NCBI GenBank assembly: GCA_964491915.1
Contig: CAZBHS010000027.1
Span: 12,095 to 76,094, forward strand
Reading direction: 5' to 3'
DNA from: JAHELQ01 sp964491915
GTDB taxonomy: Bacteria; Acidobacteriota; Aminicenantia; UBA2199
DNA length: 64,000 nt
The notes under the pieces are model-generated. The model was not told the DNA's origin. It saw nothing but the letters and a program-made list of their open reading frames with translations, and did not search any database. Shown here one piece after another: positions 52,630-60,751 of the stretch (position 1 is the stretch's first letter; each line of letters starts with the position of its first letter). The position numbers were made by a program, and so were the translations under genes.

Positions 52630-53978
52630 ATCATCTTCTCGATGCCTATCACATACTGACGGACTACTACCGGACGCCGGAAACAAATTTGAAATTATTG
52701 ATAAGCCGGCATCTCGACAGAACCGGAAGCCAGGATGCCGCCAATACCAGCCGCACGGTGTACGGGATTATCCGCAAGGAAAAATTACTAGACGTCGTCA
52801 TAAGAAGGTTCTCCCGTATCCCCCTCAAAAAGATCGACCTCCCCACCTCCACATTGCTTAAAATCGGTATTTTTTTGATGCTTTTTTCCGGCGGCTTCCC
52901 GGATTACGCAGTGGTCAACGAAGTTGTCTCGGCCGCCCCTAAAAAATCTAAACAATTTATCAACGGAATACTGAGAGCCCTCGGCAGGCAAAAAGAAAGC
53001 GCCCACACAGCTATCGCCGCGGTAACCGATGCAGCCGTCCGCCACTCGCTGAACCCGACTCTGGTCCGCCAGCTCAGCGAACTCGCCGGCGACAAGCTCC
53101 AGGCCGCCCTGGAATACCTGGATAGCGAACCGGTCTTCCATCTCAAACCCAATCCGGCCAAAATCAGCTATCCGGCTCTCGTGAAAGAATTAAGCGCCGC
53201 GGCCATTCCCATAAAAGAACTCCCCTCTTTCCAATCCATCGAAATCAAGCAACCGGGAAAGATTAAAAACCTGGTATCCAGTCACACCGCCTATTTTCAA
53301 AACACCGCCTCCCAACTCATCTCTTTTTTGGCCGCCCATTATGGGAAAAAATCAGTTCTGGATTGTTGCGCCGCCCCCGGCAGTAAAACCGCCACCCTCA
53401 AACAACAGAAGCCCGACCTACGGATCGTGGCGGCTGATATCAACCACAGCCGCTTGCGGATGTTGCAACCGGTCATCCGGCAACACAAATTGAGGGATGT
53501 ATCTCTAATGGTCATGGACGCGCAACATCCGGCCCTTCACAATTGTTTCGACCTGGTGATGGTTGACGCCCCATGTAGTTCCGTCGGCACAATCCGCAAG
53601 AACCCCGATTTAAAACTGAAAACCGACGAAAAAATTATCCTACGCAACGCCGGCCGGCAGAAAAAGATACTCGACTCCCTGCTCAAACAATTCCCCGGCC
53701 GCACATACTTGTATTCAGTATGCTCGTTCACGGCCCAGGAATCCGAAGATGTTATCGCCGCTCTATCACAAAACCACTGTATCGAAGAAATCGATATCTC
53801 TGAATTGTTGGAGGGCTATGGCTTTAATTTTGTACGCGGGCAACACGGCGCCTTCCTATTACCCACGCCATCGCTGAATAACGACCTTTTTTACATCAGT
53901 CTATTTAGTGATGGTTGTGACTACACGCATCCTGAGGAGCTAATTCCTGAAGCTTTCCCTCTGCGGCCGCCTGGATGA
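52626..53978 (+). CDS. rsmB: 16S rRNA m5C967 methyltransferase family (Sun/RsmB)
   Basis: About 450 residues. The N-terminal NusB-like helical domain (about 1-130) is followed by a class-I SAM domain with motif I VLDCCAAPGSKTATLKQ, motif IV DAPCSSVGTIRKNPDLK and motif VI YSVCSFTAQESEDVI, which supplies the catalytic Cys. The TTG at 52626 overlaps the fmt stop (TTGA) and begins exactly where family homology starts. An in-frame ATG at 52563 is the alternative but overlaps fmt by 67 bp. The 3' end overlaps the convergent NifX-like gene by 74 bp. Confidence 0.85.
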   Translation: MNHLLDAYHILTDYYRTPETNLKLLISRHLDRTGSQDAANTSRTVYGIIRKEKLLDVVIRRFSRIPLKKIDLPTSTLLKIGIFLMLFSGGFPDYAVVNEVVSAAPKKSKQFINGILRALGRQKESAHTAIAAVTDAAVRHSLNPTLVRQLSELAGDKLQAALEYLDSEPVFHLKPNPAKISYPALVKELSAAAIPIKELPSFQSIEIKQPGKIKNLVSSHTAYFQNTASQLISFLAAHYGKKSVLDCCAAPGSKTATLKQQKPDLRIVAADINHSRLRMLQPVIRQHKLRDVSLMVMDAQHPALHNCFDLVMVDAPCSSVGTIRKNPDLKLKTDEKIILRNAGRQKKILDSLLKQFPGRTYLYSVCSFTAQESEDVIAALSQNHCIEEIDISELLEGYGFNFVRGQHGAFLLPTPSLNNDLFYISLFSDGCDYTHPEELIPEAFPLRPPG

Positions 53979-54273
53979 TTTCTCCGGCGGTGATATACTG
54001 CTCCAGCGGACGGAACACACGGATCCCCAACGCTTTCAAACTCTCGAGCGCCCGGAGTCCCATGCCATTGCACACCACAGTATCCACTTCCAATTCTTTA
54101 AGAGTATGAACCGGCATGCATTGACCGTGGTCCTCATGGTCACTGGAATTATCCACTACCCGGACATTTTTGTCGCTATCGTCGTACACCAAAAATAAGG
54201 GCGCGCTACCAAAATGGCCCGACACTTTCGATTGAATATCATTATCTTCTACAACAGGAATACAAAGTTTCAT
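53905..54273 (-). CDS. NifB/NifX-domain (dinitrogenase Fe-Mo cofactor biosynthesis-like) protein
   Basis: 122 residues. The domain is recognised by KLCIPVVEDNDIQSKVSGHFG at the start, then FLVYD, VDTVVCNGMGLRALESL and GIRVFRP. Such stand-alone proteins occur in many anaerobes without nitrogenase and may carry iron-sulfur precursors. The tail CSHNHH could bind metal. It overlaps DUF134 by 4 bp, which is a common pairing. AGGAG precedes the ATG. Confidence 0.85.
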   Translation of the reverse strand: MKLCIPVVEDNDIQSKVSGHFGSAPLFLVYDDSDKNVRVVDNSSDHEDHGQCMPVHTLKELEVDTVVCNGMGLRALESLKALGIRVFRPLEQYITAGEIIQAAAEGKLQELAPQDACSHNHH

Positions 54274-54644
54274 GTTTTTTTCTCCTCATTTTCCGAATCA
54301 TGTTGCGACCAGCGTCTTCCGCACCCGTCCTTCTTGCACGTAAAAAGGTGTTCATCCAAAGCCACGGGACCACCTTCAATTTTTATCGCCTTCCCGTTCA
54401 CCAGGCAATCTGCGATCTTGCGGTGCGCACTGTTCAGAATGTTGCCGAATGTCTGCCGCGAAATATTCATGGACCTGGCGGCATCTTCCTGGTAAAGCCC
54501 TCCCAAATCCCTCAGGCGAACGGCCTCCAATTCATCCAGGGACAACGGCACCCACTCCAATTCCTTCAAAGGAGCGGACGCCGGCTTGTAAAACACTTCA
54601 CTGGGATTGTGGCACACTCGACGACACTTCTTAGGACGTGGCAT
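54270..54644 (-). CDS. DUF134-family HTH protein
   Basis: About 124 residues from the ATG at 54644 (MPRPKKCRRVC, the usual DUF134 start), with GGAG at a suitable distance. The helix-turn-helix (about 40-85) includes LDELEAVRLRDLGGLYQEDAARSMNISRQTFGNIL. The C-terminal CKKDGCGRRW with the Cys pair after the HTH may bind metal. It is probably a regulator of the NifX-like partner. A longer start at 54659 (TTG) is less likely. Confidence 0.85.
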   Translation of the reverse strand: MPRPKKCRRVCHNPSEVFYKPASAPLKELEWVPLSLDELEAVRLRDLGGLYQEDAARSMNISRQTFGNILNSAHRKIADCLVNGKAIKIEGGPVALDEHLFTCKKDGCGRRWSQHDSENEEKKT

Positions 54645-54753
54645 ACCCATCGACTCCAATGCGTTCAGGATGCTGATTCAAAAAAAAAGCGCAACATGTA
54701 ATTGGCATATGCTAATTATAAACAGTAAATCGCATCATGTCAAGAGCGAAAAA

Positions 54754-55422
54754 TCAAAACCCCATGTTCCGGCCCATCACGGTGACCAGGTGTTTGAACA
54801 TGACCACCACAACGGATTTGAAGAAAAAATAAAGCGCGCCGATGATCGCGGTCTTTCCGAGGCTTAATTTAGAGAACGCCGACACGCCCAGCACAATGGC
54901 TACGATGTACCAGATAGAAAATATATTCAGTTGACTACAAGTTAATTGAGCCAAACTTTTTTCAGTGAGATTACTGATATATCCCGCTAAACTGGTATAC
55001 TTCACAATACCGCTCCCTGTGGCGAGAGAGATGGCCTGAAGCACGTTGGGAATTGCCGTGTCGATTAACGACGCATTCACCACCAGAGCGAAAAAATGCC
55101 CGTATTCTCCTTTTGCGCCCGCGGCCCCAAAAAACAGGTAGACCATGAATGCTCCGATGGCGAGACTCATAAAGATAGCGAATATCGCGGCCAATGCCAC
55201 GAATGCAAAGCCGATGGAAATCTGCCCCCCGGCCCCGCCCGCCATCTCCGACGCTCGCTCCATCGCAAGGGGCATGGTCACGTAACTAAGTAAAATCGCC
55301 GATAAAAAGATGACGATAATAGCGATCCGGTATTCTTTTTCTTCCATTGAACGCGCCAGGCTAGCCCCGGGCTTCACAAAAATGTCTCTCACATCAATCA
55401 ATCGCTGCGAAAAATTATTCAT
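54754..55422 (-). CDS. YIP1-domain membrane protein
   Basis: About 222 residues with five membrane spans (about 30-50, 75-105, 110-135, 165-185, 190-212), typical of YIP1-family proteins whose role in bacteria is unknown. The start RDIFVKPGASLARS is characteristic. ATG at 55422 with GGAG 8 nt upstream is preferred over GTG at 55431. Confidence 0.8.
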   Translation of the reverse strand: MNNFSQRLIDVRDIFVKPGASLARSMEEKEYRIAIIVIFLSAILLSYVTMPLAMERASEMAGGAGGQISIGFAFVALAAIFAIFMSLAIGAFMVYLFFGAAGAKGEYGHFFALVVNASLIDTAIPNVLQAISLATGSGIVKYTSLAGYISNLTEKSLAQLTCSQLNIFSIWYIVAIVLGVSAFSKLSLGKTAIIGALYFFFKSVVVVMFKHLVTVMGRNMGF

Positions 55423-55431
55423 ATCTATCAC

Positions 55432-55606
55432 TCCAGAAAATCACCATTTCAACGTCGCGTCAAAATTAAAAAATTTCATAGCAATTATAATACTTTTTCC
55501 AAAAAATAGTAACCATTTATTTCGAATTCCGACCCTGGGAACCCGCAAAATTGGAAATTTACCCCTCTAAAAGGAAAAACCCCTTTTAAAAAACCCAAAA
55601 ATATTA
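55432..55606. other. Divergent spacer between YIP1 and ogt genes
   Basis: No gene, AT-rich. Apart from the ogt promoter I see nothing. Confidence 0.5.
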
Positions 55607-55612
55607 TATAAT
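55607..55612 (+). promoter_or_regulatory. -10 box of ogt (leaderless)
   Basis: TATAAT 5 nt before the ATG at 55618. The -35 region (TTTTAA) is weak. Confidence 0.45.
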
Positions 55613-55617
55613 AAAGC

Positions 55618-56133
55618 ATGCGATTTTATGCTGACATGGGATTTTTTGAACATTCAAACATTATCGTGGGCATTGATGAAGCAGATGGAAAAATAATATT
55701 TTCACATTGCTACCAGACCCAGGCGGAAAGATTGTATATTCTGGAAGAGGAACGGCGCTATTTCCCCGCCATTGAAGAAAATCCGCAAGCGCTCCAGCCG
55801 GTGTTCGACATACTATCTCAATATGCGGCCGGCAAAGATGTGGATCCCACCGATTGTGGAGTCATATTCTCACGCGGTACGCCCTTTCAGGAAAGAGTCT
55901 GGTCTACTTTGAAAAGTACAAAAAAAGGGGACCGGCTCACCTACCAAGAACTCGCGCGACGAGCAGGTTCACCAAAAGCACAACGGGCAGTGGGACAAAC
56001 AATGGGGAAAAATTATCTCCTCATTTTTGTGCCGTGCCATCGCGTCATCGCTGCAGGCAATAAGATCGGCGGGTTTTCCGCCGGTATTCAAAATAAAAGA
56101 TATTTGCTGAGGCTTGAAGGTAATGAACTATAA
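55618..56133 (+). CDS. ogt: Methylated-DNA-protein cysteine methyltransferase
   Basis: 171 residues with a poorly conserved N-terminal part (about 1-85) and the classic C-terminal half: FQERVWSTLKSTKKGDRLTYQELAR, GSPKAQRAVGQTMGKN and the active site PCHRVIAAGNKIGGFSAG. The Cys accepts alkyl groups from O6-alkylguanine in DNA. ATG at 55618 lies 5 nt after TATAAT. Confidence 0.92.
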   Translation: MRFYADMGFFEHSNIIVGIDEADGKIIFSHCYQTQAERLYILEEERRYFPAIEENPQALQPVFDILSQYAAGKDVDPTDCGVIFSRGTPFQERVWSTLKSTKKGDRLTYQELARRAGSPKAQRAVGQTMGKNYLLIFVPCHRVIAAGNKIGGFSAGIQNKRYLLRLEGNEL

Positions 56134-56186
56134 TAACGACGTAACCACTATTAATTTTTTGATCACTCAGCGAGGGGGATTTCAAA

Positions 56187-56870
56187 ATGAGTATTAAAGA
56201 CAACTACGACAAGCTCATGGATAGAGTGGAAAAAGCCTGCCAGAGAGTAAGTAGAAACGCTTCCGACATCCAGATACTGGGAGTCTGCAAAGGCCAATCA
56301 ATGGAAAAAATAAAAGAAGCCTATGACTGCGGAATAACGATTATGGGCGAAAACAAGACACAGGAAGCCGATCTCCACCAGGAAGCCCTGAAAGATACAG
56401 ATATCAAATGGCACTTCATCGGTAAACTTCAGAAAAACAAAATCAACAGGATCCTAAAAAGCTTTGATTTTATCCAGTCCGTGGATGGGGTAAAATCACT
56501 GGAACATATCCATAAAAGAGTCGCGGAAGAAACAGAAATTTTTATAGAGATCAACATCGGAGAAGAAAAAAACAAATCCGGTTTCACAGTTGACGGCCTC
56601 AAAAAAGCATTGAACTACATCGCCAACCTCAATCGGGTAAAAATTACCGGGATGATGACCATCCCGCCCTTCGAAGACGACCTCGAAGATGTACGCCCCT
56701 ATTTCGCCAGTATGCGGGAATTGCGGGATGACATAAACAGTATGAAACTACCGAATTTTGAGATTCGCCACCTCTCCATGGGCATGAGCCACGATTTTGA
56801 GGTGGCCGTCGAAGAGGGCGCTACAATGCTTCGCATCGGCACCGCGTTATTCGGGAGAAGAGCCTTGTGA
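56187..56870 (+). CDS. YggS-family PLP homeostasis protein
   Basis: 227 residues. A TIM-barrel PLP protein of the PLPBP/YggS type: the PLP Lys is in LGVCKGQS, then GENKTQEADLHQ, KWHFIGKLQKNKINRIL, ININIGEEKNKSGF-like and LSMGMSHDFEVAVEEGATMLRIGTALFG. It binds PLP without known catalysis and balances vitamin B6. It overlaps YggT by 4 bp, and GAGGGGG precedes the ATG. Confidence 0.93.
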   Translation: MSIKDNYDKLMDRVEKACQRVSRNASDIQILGVCKGQSMEKIKEAYDCGITIMGENKTQEADLHQEALKDTDIKWHFIGKLQKNKINRILKSFDFIQSVDGVKSLEHIHKRVAEETEIFIEINIGEEKNKSGFTVDGLKKALNYIANLNRVKITGMMTIPPFEDDLEDVRPYFASMRELRDDINSMKLPNFEIRHLSMGMSHDFEVAVEEGATMLRIGTALFGRRAL

Positions 56871-57178
56871 TCCTGGGACATTTCCTCAAGGCATTGGCCT
56901 ATATTCTTCATATGGCCTTGCAATTGTACATCATCATTGTTCTGGTGCGCTCCGTCCTATCGTGGATGGGAGGAATTCCACACAACAACACGCTGATCTA
57001 TGTTTTAAGACGTTTGACAGACCCGGTCTTTCGCCTGGTTCATCGCTATATTCCGTTCACCATTGTCGGAAACATCGATATCTCTCCCATCATCATCCTG
57101 ATGGGGCTTTATTTTATCGATTATTTTCTGACCGGATTTTTGATGAGCTACGCGAACCAAATTCTACTAGGGGGATGA
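56867..57178 (+). CDS. YggT-family membrane protein
   Basis: 103 residues, two or more membrane spans. The family pattern is IVLVRSVLSWMGG, then LTDPVFRLVHRYIP and DISPIIILMGLYFI. The function is unsettled, with a possible link to septum or envelope events. The GTG start overlaps the YggS stop by 4 bp, and the DivIVA gene begins directly at its stop. Confidence 0.9.
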   Translation: MILGHFLKALAYILHMALQLYIIIVLVRSVLSWMGGIPHNNTLIYVLRRLTDPVFRLVHRYIPFTIVGNIDISPIIILMGLYFIDYFLTGFLMSYANQILLGG

Positions 57179-57670
57179 ATGAAGATCAAATTAACTCCGC
57201 AAGAAATTATCGAACAGGAATTCTCCGCCAAATTTAAAGGATTCGACAAAGAAGAGGTCAAAAACTTCTTGATCCAGGTGGCGGAAGTGCTGGAAAATCA
57301 AATTCAGGAAAAAGAAAGCTATAAAAAAGAGATCGACCGGTTAAAAGAGACCCTGATCAAACTGGAAAAACGCGAAGAAATACTGAGAGACACGCTGGTA
57401 TCCGCACAGAAATTCTCCAATGAAATTAAAAGCAATGCCCAAAAAGAGGCGGAATTGATCATCAAAGAGGGCGAAGTGAAATCAGAGGAGATAATCGGCG
57501 GCGCGATTTCCAGGCGCAAAGATCTAAAAGAAGAGATACGCAATCTTAAATTTAAACGCCGCGAGATCGAAAACGACCTCGTCAACATGCTCAACTCCCT
57601 GAAAGAGTTGATCGAATCGTACCGAAGGGACGACGAAGAATTCGATAAAGTCGAATATATCGGCAAATAA
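57179..57670 (+). CDS. DivIVA-domain protein
   Basis: 163 residues. The start KIKLTPQEIIEQEFSAKFKGFDKEEVKNFL is the membrane-binding DivIVA motif. The rest is one long coiled coil (about 40-150). Such proteins mark curved membranes or guide cell division. The GGGGG just before the ATG is the ribosome site. YggS-YggT-DivIVA is a known gene order. Confidence 0.88.
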   Translation: MKIKLTPQEIIEQEFSAKFKGFDKEEVKNFLIQVAEVLENQIQEKESYKKEIDRLKETLIKLEKREEILRDTLVSAQKFSNEIKSNAQKEAELIIKEGEVKSEEIIGGAISRRKDLKEEIRNLKFKRREIENDLVNMLNSLKELIESYRRDDEEFDKVEYIGK

Positions 57671-57730
57671 CCCCAGAGAACAGAAACGCGAGAATAAAAC
57701 GCGGCCACTTAACAAAATCGGAGGAAAATT

Positions 57731-58762
57731 ATGACTGATACAAATCAGAAAGCATCGGCAATAAAAAATGCGGTATCGCAAATTGAAAAGCAATTCGGCA
57801 AAGGCTCTATTATGAAATTAGGCGGACAATCGGCAGTCAGTATCCCCGCCATCTCCACCGGATGCCTATCCCTGGACATCATCACCGGCATCGGTGGTTT
57901 GCCCAGAGGCAGAGTCATTGAAATCTACGGCCCCGAAGCGTCGGGAAAAACCACAATCGCCCTCCAGGCCATAGCGGAAGCTCAGAAAGCAGGTGGCTAC
58001 GCGGCGTTTATCGACGCAGAGCATGCCCTTGATCCGACCTATGCCAAAAATTTGGGAGTCAACATCGACGAACTCTACATCGCCCAGCCGGACTTTGGCG
58101 AGCAAGCGCTTGAAATCGCCGAAATACTGGTCCGTTCAGGCGGCGTCGATATCATTGTCATCGACAGTGTGGCGGCATTGGTGCCAAAAGCGGAATTGGA
58201 AGGCGACATGGGCGACAGCCACATGGGTTTGCAGGCGCGCTTAATGAGCCAGGCGCTGCGTAAATTGACAGCCATTGTCTCCCGCTCCAAAACCACATTC
58301 GTATTCCTCAACCAATTGAGGGAAAAAATCGGCATGTTCGTCGGCAATCCCGAAACAACCACCGGCGGTCGCGCCTTGAAATTCTACAGCTCTATGCGCC
58401 TCGAAGTCCGCAAAATTTTAACCCTCAAAAACGGAACGGAAATCGTTGGCGGACGCACCCGCATGAAAATCGTTAAAAACAAAATGGCCCCCCCATTCAA
58501 AGATACCGAAGTGGATCTGCTCTTCGGTAAAGGTATCTCCAGGGAAGGCGATGTGATCGATTTGGCGGTAAAACACGGATTTGTTTCCAAAACCGGTTCA
58601 TGGTACTCCTATGGGGACGAAAAATTAGGCCAGGGGAAAGAGACCGTACGACTCCTGCTGGAAGAAAAACCAGAACTCTTTGATGAGTTGAGGAAAAAAA
58701 TCCTCAATCATCTCAGCCTACTTGAGAAAAAAGCCGAAAAAGAGAAGGTTAAAAAGAGTTGA
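57731..58762 (+). CDS. recA: Recombinase RecA
   Basis: 343 residues. Walker A GPEASGKTT, IDAEHALD, Walker B VDIIVIDSVAALVP, MGLQARLMSQALRKL and FLNQLREKIGMFVGNPETT are all intact, so it should be fully active in strand exchange and SOS response. CGGAGG precedes the ATG. I see no SOS box upstream. Confidence 0.98.
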   Translation: MTDTNQKASAIKNAVSQIEKQFGKGSIMKLGGQSAVSIPAISTGCLSLDIITGIGGLPRGRVIEIYGPEASGKTTIALQAIAEAQKAGGYAAFIDAEHALDPTYAKNLGVNIDELYIAQPDFGEQALEIAEILVRSGGVDIIVIDSVAALVPKAELEGDMGDSHMGLQARLMSQALRKLTAIVSRSKTTFVFLNQLREKIGMFVGNPETTTGGRALKFYSSMRLEVRKILTLKNGTEIVGGRTRMKIVKNKMAPPFKDTEVDLLFGKGISREGDVIDLAVKHGFVSKTGSWYSYGDEKLGQGKETVRLLLEEKPELFDELRKKILNHLSLLEKKAEKEKVKKS

Positions 58763-59253
58763 GGAATTTTACCGCGTCAATTTTCTATATCGCCATCCTG
58801 GTCATTGTCAATTTTTTTCATGCCCAGGTGAGAATCGCCGTGGTATCTTTTTCAGGAAAACAGTTCGCCCTTTATGTCATATACGGGTTGTTTTTAGCCT
58901 ATTTTATCGTCAACCTGTTCCGCGCATGGAAATCAAGGTCGGACATAGAGATCGCAGCCATCCTTCTGGCGATCGGAATAATTTCGTTTTTCCTGGTGTC
59001 ACGGCCATTTTTTTTATTCAAGCTCCAGGTGTTGGAATTTTTCATACTGGGTAGCTTACTGGCAATCGAAAACAAGAAATCCAAAGGTCTGGGAGGATTT
59101 TCCCTGGCCTTTTTTCTGCTGATCGGAGCCGCCGCGCTGGCTGAGTTGAGCGGCAACATGGCGGCCGACAGCACGTTTTATTACCTCGATGTCTGGATGA
59201 CAACCCTTTTCGGACTCAGCGGTTACATCGCAACCGGGCTCGGTTTCAGATAA
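58759..59253 (+). CDS. VanZ-like small membrane protein
   Basis: 164 residues with four or five membrane spans. The end YYLDVWMTTLFGLSGYIATGLG has the VanZ-like D...N/T-G pattern, but similarity is weak. Its start, a TTG, overlaps the recA stop (TTGA), so it is translated by coupling. Unknown function. Confidence 0.55.
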   Translation: MRNFTASIFYIAILVIVNFFHAQVRIAVVSFSGKQFALYVIYGLFLAYFIVNLFRAWKSRSDIEIAAILLAIGIISFFLVSRPFFLFKLQVLEFFILGSLLAIENKKSKGLGGFSLAFFLLIGAAALAELSGNMAADSTFYYLDVWMTTLFGLSGYIATGLGFR

Positions 59254-59285
59254 GCTTCTATATTAAACCGGCCCGGCGCTCCCGA

Positions 59286-59681
59286 CTAATCCACCTCGGC
59301 AAAATTAACATTATCGAGATTCAACATATCAAAATTCTCGAAAAATGTCTCCAACTCGGGAAACATCCCATCACTCTTACTATCGAGGACTTTCTTGAAG
59401 TATTTTCGAGTTGTACTGGGACATCGTTCCAGGACAGATTTCAAAATATCGTCTTCATTGCGGACAGAGAAATTTCTAGCGATGGCGTCATAATGCTCCT
59501 CGGTTTTAAGGTCGGACAACAACCAGAGCTTGTACAAATCCAATACCGCTTTATCGTCCTTTAAAAACTCCCTGAGAAACGTCTCCATTTTACTTTTACT
59601 CTTTGGATTGTCCCCAGAAGACTCATCATTAATTTCCGCGACAAAATCGACATTCAGGCGAAACCGTTTTTGAATTTTCAT
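59286..59681 (-). CDS. Small protein paired with XRE regulator (chromosomal copy)
   Basis: 131 residues. It shares its scheme with 39092-39508: FRLNVDFVAEI at the start, FLREFLKDDKAVLDLYKLWL (about 49-68), then ARNFSVRNEDDILKSVLERC and RKYFKKVL. About 30% identity is visible along these parts. It is divergent from an XRE gene, as in the element. GGAGGTGGG precedes the ATG. Family and role are unknown. Confidence 0.7.
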   Translation of the reverse strand: MKIQKRFRLNVDFVAEINDESSGDNPKSKSKMETFLREFLKDDKAVLDLYKLWLLSDLKTEEHYDAIARNFSVRNEDDILKSVLERCPSTTRKYFKKVLDSKSDGMFPELETFFENFDMLNLDNVNFAEVD

Positions 59682-59708
59682 CCCACCTCCAAATATTTAT
59701 AATTTTTT

Positions 59709-59719
59709 GCAAATTTCGC
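59709..59719. promoter_or_regulatory. Candidate operator, chromosomal copy
   Basis: GCAAATTTCGC on the plus strand (GCGAAATTTGC on the minus) is an inverted repeat like the element copy at 39058-39068, 27 nt before the small-protein ATG. Confidence 0.5.
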
Positions 59720-59902
59720 TTGTTTTTAGCATCACAATAAGTTATATTAGCAATATGGCCATTGCGGATATGTATTTTCTTGGATTTTTTTCCATTTTCC
59801 CTCACAAAGCCTACCCATTTTTTCTACCATTACCCAAAATACCCAACACCATTGATAGTAAATATAAATTTAATGCAAATATTTTTTTTTGTCAACACAA
59901 AA

Positions 59903-60367
59903 ATGCAAAATAAAAACGATAGAATTTTAAAAAGCCAAATCGGAGAGCGTTTCCTTAAATTTAGAGAATCCCTGAAAAAAACCCAACGGGAAGTCGCCAG
60001 CGAGTTAAACATTTATCAATCTACCATCACCAACATTGAAAAAGGGAAAACATTCCCCAAAATCAGTTACCTCACCTACCTGTACGACCGATACCGGTTG
60101 AATCAGAATTGGTTGATCACCGGAAAAGGCGACATGTTGATCCCGGAGTTGCTCGACAAACAAGGAAGCTCATTTTTCAGCACCGACCATATCAAGGCCG
60201 GCGATCCCATTTACCCAAAATATGTCGAGCTGCTATCCCTGATGAAAATCCCGGTCATCGAGCAAATCATCCTTGCCAAACTAGTGGAAATGAAGGCATT
60301 GCTTAAAGACGAAATCAAAGAATTCCAGGCAAAAAACAAAAAAGAAGAAAACGAGGAAATCGGATGA
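59903..60367 (+). CDS. XRE-family regulator (chromosomal copy)
   Basis: About 154 residues from the ATG at 59903. The helix-turn-helix (about 10-75) includes GERFLKFRESLKKTQREVAS and IYQSTITNIEKGKTFPK. The C-terminal hairpin (YVELLSLMKIPVIEQIILAKLVEMKALLKDEI) parallels that of the element regulators. Frame starts upstream (59762, 59873) lack a ribosome site, and the chosen ATG also has none. It is divergent from the small-protein gene and overlaps the next gene by 4 bp. Confidence 0.8.
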   Translation: MQNKNDRILKSQIGERFLKFRESLKKTQREVASELNIYQSTITNIEKGKTFPKISYLTYLYDRYRLNQNWLITGKGDMLIPELLDKQGSSFFSTDHIKAGDPIYPKYVELLSLMKIPVIEQIILAKLVEMKALLKDEIKEFQAKNKKEENEEIG

Positions 60368-60747
60368 AACGCGATAAACACAAAGAACTCATGGAACTCA
60401 TGCAAATCCCCGAGATCGAGGAAATCGTACTGGCCAAATTGGAACAGGTAAAATTGATATTCAAAGAGGAAATCCGCGATAATTTCCGCGGCAAACGTCA
60501 GAACATCATCGACTTCCCCACTGGAAAAAAGAAGACCAAACTCATCCGCCGTCTACCAATGGGAAAACACGCCATACTGATAGACACCACCAACATCAAA
60601 CGGCTATCGCCAACAGAAAAGCTCGAGCTCTTCAACGAAACAATTGCGAACGACCCCAAAATCAGGAAGATACTGATGGAAATTTTTTTCGTACAACTCC
60701 TCCCATTCACCGAATCGGAGATGGTCGAAGGCGAATCGACCGTTTGA
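60364..60747 (+). CDS. Regulator-tail-like protein without HTH
   Basis: 127 residues. The first 40 (KELMELMQIPEIEEIVLAKLEQVKLIFKEEIRD) repeat the C-terminal hairpin of the preceding XRE protein, as if that domain were copied without the DNA-binding part. The remainder (NIIDFPTGKKKTKL... PTEKLELFNETIANDPKIRKIL) has no known match. It begins within the end of the XRE gene and may regulate it by heterodimer formation. Confidence 0.65.
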   Translation: MKRDKHKELMELMQIPEIEEIVLAKLEQVKLIFKEEIRDNFRGKRQNIIDFPTGKKKTKLIRRLPMGKHAILIDTTNIKRLSPTEKLELFNETIANDPKIRKILMEIFFVQLLPFTESEMVEGESTV

Positions 60748-60751
60748 GAAC

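Noticed and set aside
57671..57730. LexA-type SOS box before recA
   Set aside because: No CTG-N10-CAG or GAAC-N4-GTTC-like palindrome was found by eye in this interval.
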